A model generated the notes under the pieces. That model did no database searches, had not been told where the DNA came from, and worked only from the letters and a program-made list of their open reading frames with translations. From positions 62,001-126,000 of the forward strand of contig LUCM01003396.1 of NCBI GenBank assembly GCA_008360955.1: a stretch of DNA of 64,000 nt. Direction: 5' to 3'. Shown here piece after piece: positions 38,001 to 48,350 of the stretch (position 1 is the first letter of the stretch; every line of letters begins with the position of its first letter). Position numbers and translations under genes: made by a program. Source of the stretch: Fasciolopsis buskii (Eukaryota > Platyhelminthes > Trematoda > Plagiorchiida > Fasciolidae).

Positions 38001-38821
38001 GAGGTTGAAGGAATCTGTTTGAATTTTACTTAAATTTGTAACGGCTTGGGCCTAAAACAATTCATAGTTTTTCAGGTAAAACTCCTTACTACAAACAGCG
38101 ATTTCCTAAAAATATGCTTAGTGTTGAACCAAACTGACAAACCGCATCCTACAAACTACAAAATCACAACTCAAGAGGTGAATATTTCAAGCATAAATTT
38201 ACTACATACTTTAATGGGATAAGTCTGTCCATGTGTGCGTTTTGGTGATGTGGTCGACATTTTCTAATGCATGTACTTGGGATTTCACCCGGTACAAATA
38301 AAAAATGAAACTCGGAAAATATGTTCATCATTCGCACAGATCATGAAACAAAAAGTTTCATTTCACACAACACTTGCATGCAACACTAAGGAAACTGTTT
38401 TTCTTTTACTGTCTCCAAGCATCCAGCATCAAGTATGTCCTACTAGCGTTGATTCGGATGGGTAGATTGAGGGGCTGCTTGTGTTTGTGATGGAGCGACT
38501 GGAAACGTTCCCATTGCCGGATTCTAGGTGCGTGGGGAGAAACGATGCTGCTTACTTGAGATTTATTTGGATTGAACGCACAGTCTGAAGAATTTCAGTA
38601 CGTCTCCAGCCCAGCCAAGGGTATCCGGATAGCGAATATCTTTTGTGTCCAGTCTTGACTCCCTTTTATTCGATTTCAAATTTCAGCTCGAATGAGACAG
38701 AGTAAGACCGAAATGGCTAGCATCAGTTAGGTGTCCGTAAGTCAGAAACAAACAAGTTGACGCTGGGCAAGTTCAAGTAGAATTTTAAGATGGAGCGAAT
38801 CAGGTTTTTCTTTCGTCCCTC

Positions 38822-38838
38822 GTGTGTGTGTGTGTGTG
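38822..38838. repeat. (GT)n microsatellite
   Basis: About eight GT units are visible directly. Confidence 0.9.
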
Positions 38839-39758
38839 ATTATTTTGTGTTGTCAATAAAAAACGAATAAATCCACTCATTTTCGTGTACCAAATCGACG
38901 AAATTCACTTGTTCAATTGGTTGTGGTACAGGCGCTCCATGGATGAAATAGCGGATTGATCAACCACTTTGTCAGATCTGATCTGTTAGTTATACAGCAA
39001 ACGGGACTGATGGGCAACTAAAATGTGCTGCATGGATTTGGCGAGAAATTCACCTCACTTTACGAGCGTGTCCATACATTTTGATCTGAAATGGGTCATC
39101 CGTTTCAGGTTTGCATAAACATCCATTTGGAGTTCGTTCAGTTCAAGAAAGAATGGCCTATTCCAAGCCATTATAATAAAGTGTAAAATTATTGGTTTCT
39201 TGTGAAAAATTCGGCGGAGTTAGACGGAAAGATTGATAACTGCAGACTAAGAGGAAGGAAATAAGCACACACACTGACTTATGCGTTTTCGGGCATTGGT
39301 GCAGAAGAAAATCAGGTCCAGTTTGTTGTGAGTGAACGGGTTCAAGTACAGGCAACGGACAGGAGAATACGGTACACGCAGCAAACAGGTCACACTTATT
39401 TTGTCGTGATTAGAAACAGTACAGGAAAAGAAAAAGTGCTAAATTTTCCGCGACACCTTTCTATTCGCAAACCACGGCCGAAATACTGGCCCAAGATCGG
39501 ACCCATTAGAAAATGCCCATCGTAAACACACGCAAGTAATCCCGCTGATCTGGTATATCTGAAAAAGAAATCCCATCACAGTAAAAATTGCGCATCGAGA
39601 GTGGTGACTATTTTTCACTTTTGCGTACATTTATGTGCGTATGAATCGTGCATTTTTACTTTTCCTCTGTTGTGTGTGTATGGGTGTGTCACTAATCCGA
39701 TATATTGTCTAAAAACATTTTGTTTGGGTTTTTCCAAGTGTAGTTCACATTTGTGTAG

Positions 39759-39948
39759 AAACGATTTGAATGCTGGTCCAGCCAACATAATTCGATATGC
39801 TCGTCTTGTAATGTGTCGTTGGAAAGGGAAGATTGGCGGGTTGAATAACGATGCAGTAAAAATGACCTATGTGTCCGTCATGCTGTTAACAGATACAAAT
39901 AAGCTTGCGCGTGCATTTAGACAGATTGCTGTTGTTCCAAAGGCTTGA
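39759..39948 (+). CDS. Candidate terminal exon, unrecognised
   Basis: After an acceptor ending TTTGTGTAG, an open frame of 62 residues ends in TGA. It reads NDLNAGPANIIRYARLVMC, then a Gly/Asn/Asp-containing middle and LTDTNKLARAFRQIAVVPKA at the end. Nearly every codon has the purine-first pattern of real coding DNA, the clearest such case among the single exons here. An AATAAA at 40230-40235 would serve as its poly(A) signal. The exon starts with one base of a split codon, so a preceding exon ending in phase 2 is needed; I did not find it. Function unknown. Confidence 0.45.
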
Positions 39949-41697
39949 TTTTTCAGACTTCCCTCCATCACACTCACGGGTGCATTGGTCCGTTAAACGG
40001 ACCGGATTACAGGAGCAATATCGAGTTAATTTGAAAGTACATATACTTACCCAGGGATGTGTAAAATGAAGTTGTCAGATATACGCATACACACAGAAAG
40101 AAACACACGCATACATTCACTCACTCGTGCCCACGGACAAACGGACACAGAAGATGACCGATAGGTACGATTTCATGAAAGTTGAGCAGAAAGGATTTGT
40201 AGATTTGTTTGTTTCATGAATTGCTTTGAAATAAATCTTTTCTCTGGAGATTAAGATACAAAGTGTTTGGCTAGTCACGCGCTTCTGCCAGTGAGGCGGC
40301 GCATGGTTCTACTAAACGAGTCTTGAGAAAATGTTCCAATCTGTTTGCTTGCCTGCAATGATATTTGTATGTGTTCAGGAAAACATGAATGATATAGTAT
40401 TACTGCAAATATCAGATGAAGCTGAAAGGAATCAGACGAAAATAATTTATGGGTAAACTGATCAGATCTAGATGCCTCAAGTGATTCGTTTTGATGAGTG
40501 GAGCAAGGCGCAGACTGACGAGTAAATTAATCATTTGAAGAGGATGTGTTTTTAGTTGATCAGTTGTTGATCGGTTTTCTTCACCAGATATTGCGCGATT
40601 ACATGTAGCAAGATCGTTCGTCGGAGATCACGTTTGAACTATTGTTAATTTCAAACCAGTGGCGCTCATTTTGCCCGAAAAGGACCAAAGTTCTGGATGC
40701 ACAGAATGATAGCTTAGCTCAGTTAGACCAAGCCTTGTCGTCAGTTTTGAGTATCCCTATGGGTATGCTTTTGGGGGTTTGATGGATGTACAGAAGCTTC
40801 ACGGTGTAAATAGGCAGGGGTGATTACATAGGGTTATGGGTAGTGTTCACGTACTGGCTTGTGAACATGGTCCCGACCGTAGGCAAGTGTATGAGTAGAT
40901 GAGTGTGCGTGCGCCTACTTCAGTGCGTTTACGAGTCTTCGAAATGGGAGGGAGGACAATGCCATTAGAGCAGGAAGCACAAAATGTGTGGTTCCGTATT
41001 TGCCATCTCATCGTCCGAGTTGTGAAAGGAATCAGGTACTTCCAACGGCTCGCAACGGACACCAGTAAATGCAAGAGAAAACTTCAAGATAGACAAACAG
41101 ATAAATCTATGTTAGTTGATAGATCTCTCTCATGGTAGGAATAGACCGGTGATCTTACTGACGATCTGCATATTAGCAGTAGTTGTGTATAACAAGCAGA
41201 ACTATGAAATTCTTAGTTGCGCATGAAGTGGGAAGGAAGCAGGTAGAGTTACTTAATGATATAAGCTATTACTCCATAGATGGTCTTATACTTGACAGTT
41301 TCATGCAGACGGACCAATAATCACGTGTTGGGAAAATAGCCGATAATTCCATGCCGACTTAATGAAGCATGTGTTTTAATTAGAAGAAGCGGCAAACATG
41401 GGGCGACGAGTCTAGTCCGATGACGACACAAGAGACAGAGGCGGGAAGTTCGTTTGTCAAAACAAAAGTTTCATGCGGAGAAAATCTGTTTCAAGAATCA
41501 AAAAAGAAAACGAGATCAGTAAAGAAGTCCGACTAGGTCCTATGCGTGAATAAGTGGCTTGATTTTGGCTGATGTCCAAGATAATATCATATGTGTACAA
41601 CATTTGTGTATATGTAAGTAGGTGCACGCATATACGTATGTTTGTCTCTCTGTTTGCTTGACATCCTGTTATCAAAAATGAATGAAATATAGTGCTA
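39949..41697. other. Region between convergent gene ends
   Basis: This holds the presumed 3' UTR of the + strand candidate (AATAAA at 40230-40235) and the region downstream of the minus-strand RhoGAP gene. Open frames at 40847-41138 on both strands overlap each other and were not accepted. Confidence 0.5.
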
Positions 41698-41709
41698 TTT
41701 ATTTATTTA
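41698..41709 (-). promoter_or_regulatory. Candidate poly(A) signal of the RhoGAP gene
   Basis: On the minus strand, overlapping AATAAA copies (GTAAATAAATAAA) lie about 155 bases after the RhoGAP stop codon, a suitable distance for 3' end formation. Confidence 0.5.
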
Positions 41710-41861
41710 CTAGTTGCTCACTCTGCCCATCATCGGCGAGTTCATCCAATCTAGAAGTGGGATGATCTAAGGAAAACGCTTCTTTGTTCGAGTTAGCGAG
41801 ATTTGGTGTCGGACAGCGCCCTTTCATTTCTTTAGTTGCAAGTTGGCCTGTCAGCTCCCCT

Positions 41862-42307
41862 TTAGGTGAATGGATGCGAATGATGCGATGGACGTGGACT
41901 GTGTGGATAATTAGGTCTTTCTTGGCTAAAACTGCGCATTGTAGATCGTGACTTAATGGAACTGGGTACCGGTGTGCGTGAACTGGAGGCCGCAGTCATT
42001 CGCTGTCCTCCGGCCGACAGACTGGACCGTGTGCCGCTATCTGTCGAGCTTGTCGTGGGAATATCGTGAAATCGAGGGTGTCTTGTTCTGCGTGATTCCA
42101 TTTGTTCCAAGTTGAGTACATCTCCTTGGGAGTTGGCTTTACGCTGTGTCCGTGACCGAAAAGAGGATAGTCCAGACATGCGATCGTACGGTCTCCGTGG
42201 AATGGGTTCTGGGCCAGAATATGTTTCTGTAAGTGGAACAAAACGTGGACCAGATCCAGTTAGGGTTGATGTATTGTACCTGAGGCGGCCGGAACGTCCA
42301 ATGTATT
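41862..42307 (-). CDS. RhoGAP-domain protein, last exon (Ser/Arg/Pro-rich tail)
   Basis: This is the terminal coding exon of the RhoGAP gene. The acceptor is excellent (TTGCTTTTAACTTTTCTGCAG). Its first two bases AA complete the codon left by the upstream exon (G|AA, Glu), so the frames agree across a 5.5 kb intron. It encodes 147 residues plus stop: YIGRSGRLRYNTSTLTGSGP, then PLTETYSGPEPIPRRPYDR and a low-complexity Ser/Thr/Arg/Pro-rich end with repeated SS, PHSPRPSHHSH. No domain is visible; such tails are usually disordered and phosphorylated. A weaker internal acceptor (CCGCCTCAG at 42280) also exists but does not fit the upstream phase. An opposite-strand frame here (42112-42495) is taken as a shadow. 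Confidence 0.68.
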
Positions 42308-43353
42308 CTGCAGAAAAGTTAAAAGCAAGTGAACTTATTTTTTTCAAACGGAAGCCTTCATCAAATTTCATAACAAGACTGGAAAACATTAAGTCTGTTG
42401 AACTGGATCTTCAAAATGGATACTTTCCCCCAAATCAATTGCTAATTTTCATGCCGGTGAGCGTTGACACCATAATTTGGATCGCACAGTCCTAATTAAT
42501 AGGCTCTGCAGATGACATATCGAATCAGTGCCTACTGAATTTAGACTGCTTCTTGTCATTTCGTCTGAAAAGTACAATCGCGTGTTGCGGTGGATTTATG
42601 TACCTAATTCGAAACAGTTTTCACTTGTTATAAATTACTGAACAAAATTCCCAACTGGCAAAAGCAAGAGCTGTGTGCCTGCCGAACACCACATCGGTAA
42701 TAATTGTGTACAGATTAAACTTACTTCAGGGGACTTCCACAGTCTTCCTGTTTATTAGGAGAAATTAGGTAACTTCATGAAATTCTCAGGAACAGTTCGA
42801 TGACCAGAGCTGCATTAGCTCTCACCATGCCACTCGGAGAAAAATGATCTGAACATATGCGAAAATGAAACACTACTGCCTTTGTTCTGTTTCAGTTTCT
42901 TTAAAAACAACGATGTTATCATACTTTGCTTGAATTAAAGACTTTTTAGCATTTTTAAAACACAATGGTGATTAATCGGAAGATGAAAACAGTGATGAGG
43001 GGCGGCTCAGGTTTTGAACTTGACGATGGCTAAATCATAAACGGTTTAAATAACCTTCCTGAATCTGAGAGAGAAACAGCGTGATGAGGTTGACCATAGG
43101 TGCATTTTTTGACCGCAAACAAATGAGAAAATTTTCTGCAAACAACTCCGGCTGCTGTACCAACTCAACTCTACATGTCAGAATAAAACCACATTTCAAG
43201 AATATCAAACCTAAATAATTTTCTTTTATTAATTTCTACTATTCTTCTGATATGAGATGCAATTCACACATTGAAACTGGTTTAGTGATTTGTATTTTTT
43301 GTCAACAAAAACTGCGGAGAAGTTGCCGCAGAAAACTAACTTTTCTCTGTAAG

Positions 43354-43476
43354 ATTAACCTGACCGTGGTTCAAATGACGGAAATTGACTACGGTGAAAC
43401 GGAACGAGCAAATTCACTTGGTCCACACGGTTTAACAAACGGCGCACATGTTGTGGAACAAAAACAGTCACTTGAG
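43354..43476 (+). CDS. Candidate exon, unrecognised
   Basis: A 123 bp block (41 codons, phase 0 at both ends) lies between a pyrimidine-rich acceptor (CTTTTCTCTGTAAG) and donor CTTGAG|GTGATT. It includes an internal ATG and reads MTEIDYGETERANSLGPHG, then TNGAHVVEQKQSLE. Codon first positions are strongly purine-biased. It is antisense to the RhoGAP intron. It could be an internal exon or the first coding exon if translation begins at that ATG. No family recognised. Confidence 0.42.
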
Positions 43477-43974
43477 GTGATTATCAAAGTTTTGATAGTA
43501 AAAAAAGGTCAGGGAGGACACAATGAAAGAAGCAAAAATGGCCTAATTGTTCCTTTCATTCTTAGATCCCGGTCTCGGTAGGTTGAAACACACAACACAG
43601 CAGCGGTTGGGTGAGGGATCGTTCGGCAGGCAGGAATAGGGACAGTTGAGCAGAGAGCCAAGTGTTTGGCCTATAGTCACCCGATCTGTCGGTGTCGGTT
43701 CATTTGATGGGGTATCTTTCTATCCGGGTGACTGGCCTTCTGTTCGGCCAATCTTTCTGACGGTGTTCTGCACACGTACCTACTTGATCTCAGTTACGAA
43801 GTGTTTGTGTGTCACCAAATCTACATGCATACATACATATAAATATATATGTCTATATACATGTAGTCTCAGGCTCATGCGTGCCTCTCTTCTTGTGCTA
43901 TATCGGTTATTTTTTACACATAGCAGACTTCCATGTGCCTTTTTGAATGTTTCTAAGGTCAACGACTGAAGTTC

Positions 43975-44010
43975 ACAACAACAACAACAACAACAGTAAC
44001 AACAACAACA
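43975..44010. repeat. (AAC)n microsatellite
   Basis: An imperfect run of AAC units, interrupted by AGT, is visible directly. Confidence 0.9.
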
Positions 44011-45519
44011 GTGTGAGAAAGAATGAAGGGTTTTTGAAATTACGATCGATGGGATTGACGTTCGAGTTGCTATTTGTCCGCGAATAACTTTTTTTCGCTA
44101 ACTATAGGGTTAATTGATGAAAACTGTCCTTAGCTCCGGGATGTGCGTGTGTATTCGTGCAAAAAGGTTTGCCTTTATGCAGGCATGTTTGTGCATTTCC
44201 TTGAGTGGTGATCATTGTTTATTTGTCTTTCGCGGTCAAATGGATAGGAATAAATAATAAAAAAGAACGGCCATAAATTTAAGTTGTTTGCGCGCATATA
44301 ATAGTCCGCAGTGGCAAGGCGACTCCTTACCTCATCTTTATTAACGAGAGACAAGCTATTAATACCTAGAAAAAGGTGAACTTGCTGTCCAAACCAAGAT
44401 CGTCACTGATCGTGGCAACCGGAGAAAAAGTGATGTGCATAATGATTTTAACATCAGTGCGCCAAGGTAATAAAAGAAATTTTCTATCAATCACCGTGAA
44501 TATATAGCTGCTGCAATGTTAATCTTGACGATTGATGGTTTTACGTTTTGTCCTGGTGAACATGCTTCTGCCGAGTGGATTGGATTCTCGTATTGAGCGG
44601 GCAAGATATTTTTTGTACTGCAGTTGGGCGTAAATTGCAATAATGAAGTGTTCCCAAAGGAATGAGCCAATTTTCGATTTCTGTTGCAAGCATTATCATA
44701 CACTATTTTGTTGACTACAATGTCTGCCGCCTATCGCTCTCGCGCGGTCTGATGCCCTACTGCGAAATCTATCGACATTACCCGACCAATAAAACTGTTA
44801 AGTCCATGGAGTTTGTGGTTTGATCTAATTGTGTAAACAGTCCTACTGAACATATTGTAATCAATATCAAGTGGCCAACAAGCTCATTTTCAGTGATTCA
44901 TAATCATGCCAGTTGATAGCAATCAATTTTAATCTGATGCAATAGCATTAGTTTGAATAACCAAAAACCAGCCTATTGGCCATTTGGTATTCTCATCTGA
45001 TTAAGCAACGTTTGATTCGTACTGGAGCCACATGCTGGATGCTAGATAAGCGTTGAAAATTATTCAAGTCGAAAATGTGCATTCGATCCCCCCCCAGGGT
45101 TCATGTATCTCGTAGAAGATTGACATCAGGTGACAAACAACCGACTAATTAAGGACCCACCTAGGGTGGGATTCAATCCAACCGATTTCATTCTGTCGAA
45201 ACAAGAATATCCTTGTGCTTGTGTACTAGAAAAAACCATCCGATAGATAAAACTTGAAGGCAGAAATCCAATCGCGCCTCTTGAGAAATGATGAACATCA
45301 GAAAAATACTCGTCAGAAGTGAGCACAAATATACAGTTACTTCTTTTTTTTTCTCAGAATACACGTTGGAAAAACTACTGCAAATGCAAATTATTCCTGT
45401 CATGTTAACAGTAGATAAAGTACATCCACGAACCCACCAAACATTTGTGAGACAACCAATAATAGATCATGTATGAACTGCACCGCTGCTTCATCCGTGT
45501 TAGGAATAATTAGCAGCAT

Positions 45520-45720
45520 CCCATGGCTGTGTAAATTAGTGAAGGATAGGTGCAATATCATCACCTGATGAAGGTCACCAAAGGGTTGAGTGTCTGCCCG
45601 GTAGCGCTCGACGAACGGTTATTCGTCCCGGGTTCGCGTCCCAGATCGGGAGCGGTGGATATGGACTGCTGATGAACCCTAACATGAATGAAACAGCTGT
45701 ACAGTGCTTCCATGGTTTCT
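45520..45720 (+). repeat. tRNA-derived SINE-like repeat, copy B
   Basis: This is the second copy of the repeat at 31873-32073, with the same orientation and length. Box B lies at about 45630-45642 (GGGTTCGCGTCCC). The 3' end matches copy A over about 30 identical bases ending in CATGGTTTCT. The middle is more diverged, with an apparent insertion near the CACCTGATGAAGG segment. It lies in the RhoGAP intron, antisense to that gene. Confidence 0.75.
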
Positions 45721-47815
45721 TGCTATTCAGTTCAGATTTGATGCCACATGATGAATAGTTTCGTGATAATTCCTTTTCGCCAAACTTGCTGAAATATTGT
45801 CTTTTTAACACTTACGTTGCGGCAGTTAACTAGGGATTTTGCAAGGCAAATCAATTAAACATCTTCCCAACTTCGAGAGAAATCCCATCGTTGTTTGTGA
45901 AGACCAAAGCTTACTGTAAAAACATTTCAATACTTTCAATGATCCTATATCCTCCAACACCTTGATGAATAAACTGTGAAAATTTTTAATGGGGATATAG
46001 GTATTAGGGGGATTATTGTTTTATCAGGCTTCAATGTTTAAATGATCTGCGCGGAAACAAATGTCTTCTTGAGCTTCTAACTTTTACGAACTATATGCTC
46101 CGTCTACGAAAACGGACTATTTGGAGAGCACGTAAATAGCAACTATTGATTCTACGGTTCTCAATAAATTAGAAAACTGGAACGACAAGTCGTAAATGAA
46201 AGCTAAGAAACCTCGAGTTTGATTTCAGAAGAGAGCAACAAAACTGGTCTTACTGGCCCCACGACGAACACCATTTGGTAACTAACTAACATCAAGGGTG
46301 ACCAACAGATATCCTCGTACACTTGCTAGGTCATTACCTGACTCACGAATGTGAGTTGACACTTGGAAAGGCCGAATTTTTTCTACGATTTTTCACAGAC
46401 TCCTTCTTTTCGCTACTAGTCTAGTGACTACTAAGCCGAACCTACTAGTACAGCAAACCTATTGTACAATCGGTTATTATGTGGTAGGTAACAGACAAAA
46501 CCGGGTGATATTCCATGACATAGAACTTCGTTAAATCCACCCAATTTGACGGTCAATCAATCCGTCTAACACAGGGCACAGAAAATAGGAGAGGTCACAT
46601 CACATTGTGTACCTCCGTGCAAGTTTTAAACATGACTCTCATTGGGGTCGGTGTTGCCGCTTTACAACATATGGAAACAAGAGAAAATGCAATGATGAAA
46701 GATGGACCAGGAAATGACAGCGTATTGATCCATGCTTGATTTGGTAAAGAGACCTAAACTGTATTGGGGTTCGAAATAAGCACATTGCTGATTAAACGTT
46801 TTAAGGAAACAATTTCTTGCCTTGGCGGACATTTTCAATGATTTGTAAATTAGACAGCCAAAAATTCCGAAATAAAAGCCCGTTATTTTCGTGACACACC
46901 TAAGAGGTTTCCACGGGTTTCCTGCCCATCATAAAAGCACAACACATAGGACTTGAATATGCGATAATCTCCCTGTTGGATCTACGACAGAGATTAACTC
47001 ATTAAGGAATCAAAACAACTTTATAAACTGTAAGGTCACATTTACTAAATCAAATCTTATGGAGGACATGGTTCTAAACTGGGTCAGTATTACTTCCTTT
47101 GGAATTTAAAATGTATTGGTAGGTTTGATTCGGTCCCAAACTCAAAAGCTGCACTGAGAGCACACAGTGACTGACAAATTACCTACGACCAATAAAACCT
47201 ATTCATTTGAAGGTTTCGTTTGATTTGATTGCGTAGGTACTCATCACCAAAAAGCAAACATTAACCATTTTGAAACCAGTGAAGTCGAATAGTCACTTAA
47301 AGACGGCGTGTGAAATACAGTGCTATTATCTAATGAATTGTCCAGAGTTAGCCCAGACAGGATAAGGACTAAGAATTTAGACCCATGATTGTTCTGTTGC
47401 AGTTTGAGTCCCAGATGCTGGTCACAGGATATTAGCAACCGATGGACTTAACAGGGACAAAAGGGAAGTAAATGTCGGTTTCATGGTCTTATGAGTGGAA
47501 CGGGATTGACGTTACGCGCTTAATAAACGAGTCCACTGATTGGCTTCGTGGTTGAAGCGAGCTCTGCCATGCTGTTCGATCTGTCATCGCTGGTCACATT
47601 TATGTTTCAAGGGCTTCGCTGGGGGGGGGGCTCATTTTGGTCAAATCAATTCCCAGTATTTTCATCTTTCAACTAGCCATTAGTATTTTGATAGGGCAGT
47701 GATGAATGTGCTAGCCTTTAGAGATAATACGCTTCCGTAAGGAAGATAGAAATAGCGAGTAAGAGGATGCACTTAGAATTGAAAAAAACAAAATACAAAA
47801 CCTCTGTCGCTCTAC

Positions 47816-48350
47816 CTTGTCGTGGTTTTATTGACAAACTCGCGGAACGGTGTCCAAGTTTTGGCGAATGTTCTTCCGTACCGGGAGCTGCTGGTCCTGA
47901 CAATGTTGATCGTGCCGCACTCGGAGTACGATGATGGTGATGATGATGGGGATGATGGTAAAAGGGGAAAGTTGACTGCTTCAACCGCTGACCGCGACTG
48001 AAGAACGGATAATCAATCCACTGATTTTCGTATTGCCTTTGCTGCTGATGCTGTTGAAGCTGTTGTTCTTGCTCTTCTAAAGTAAGTGGACTGGATGGAG
48101 TCCAACTGTCTACAGACGTGAAATGAGCAAAAGCAGAACGTTCGTCTGGCCAAATTTCCAGAATAAATTTTAGTATATCTGTCATACGTCGTGGTTCCAA
48201 AATTGCCGGATCCAAGGTACGAGCAGCGTTCGGGGCCGGATAGAACAGGACAGGAGCGAGGCACGTCGCTAGGTTGTGCGTATTCATCTTGTTCAGATCA
48301 CTATTGTTTGTCACCCGTTTGAAATGATCGAGCAAGTAGAGCAATATCTC
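47816..48350 (-). CDS. RhoGAP-domain protein, penultimate exon
   Basis: This encodes the C-terminal part of a RhoGAP domain, which stimulates GTP hydrolysis by Rho-family GTPases. The reading starts EILLYLLDHFKRVTNNSD and continues NKMNTHNLATCLAPVLFYP, which contains the conserved NKM..xNLA...P helix with its Asn. Then MTDILKFILEIWPDER resembles the helix after the GAP core in SYDE/RhoGAP100F-type proteins, a weak assignment. After the domain come a Gln-rich run (EEQEQQLQQHQQQ), a His run (HHPHHHHHH) and a Ser-rich stretch. The exon runs from acceptor TCAAAG to donor CGACAAG|GTAGAG and ends in phase 1, matching the exon at 42307. The catalytic Arg finger would be in an upstream exon that I could not find. 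An ESK triplet just before the acceptor also fits the family, so the acceptor is slightly uncertain. Confidence 0.8.

Larger units (their letters stand above)
29606..39758. other. Long AT-rich stretch with one SINE copy
   Basis: Apart from the tRNA-derived repeat at 31873-32073 and a (GT)n run at 38822-38838, I can support nothing here. Open frames at 34913-35204 (both strands), 36787-37040, 37536-37751 and 39304-39525 were examined. Each has some codon bias or a possible splice site, but they conflict with each other or have no partner. Confidence 0.5.
42308..47815 (-). other. Intron of the RhoGAP gene
   Basis: A 5508 bp interval between the two RhoGAP exons. It contains a + strand exon candidate at 43354-43476, an (AAC)n run at 43975-44010, a possible skipped micro-exon at 44331-44365 on the minus strand and the second SINE copy at 45520-45720. 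No other gene is supported. Confidence 0.6.

Noticed and set aside
42112..42495. 127-codon + strand frame with a GTAAGT
   Set aside because: It is antisense to the RhoGAP last exon, whose frame and phase are supported by the upstream exon; the GTAAGT is likely fortuitous.
45575..45811. 78-codon minus-strand frame
   Set aside because: It runs antisense through SINE copy B and has no independent support.
47620..47632. G-run (also at 19003 and 45091 as C-run) as a structural element
   Set aside because: Isolated homopolymers with no repeating G-tract pattern; they may also be sequencing artefacts.
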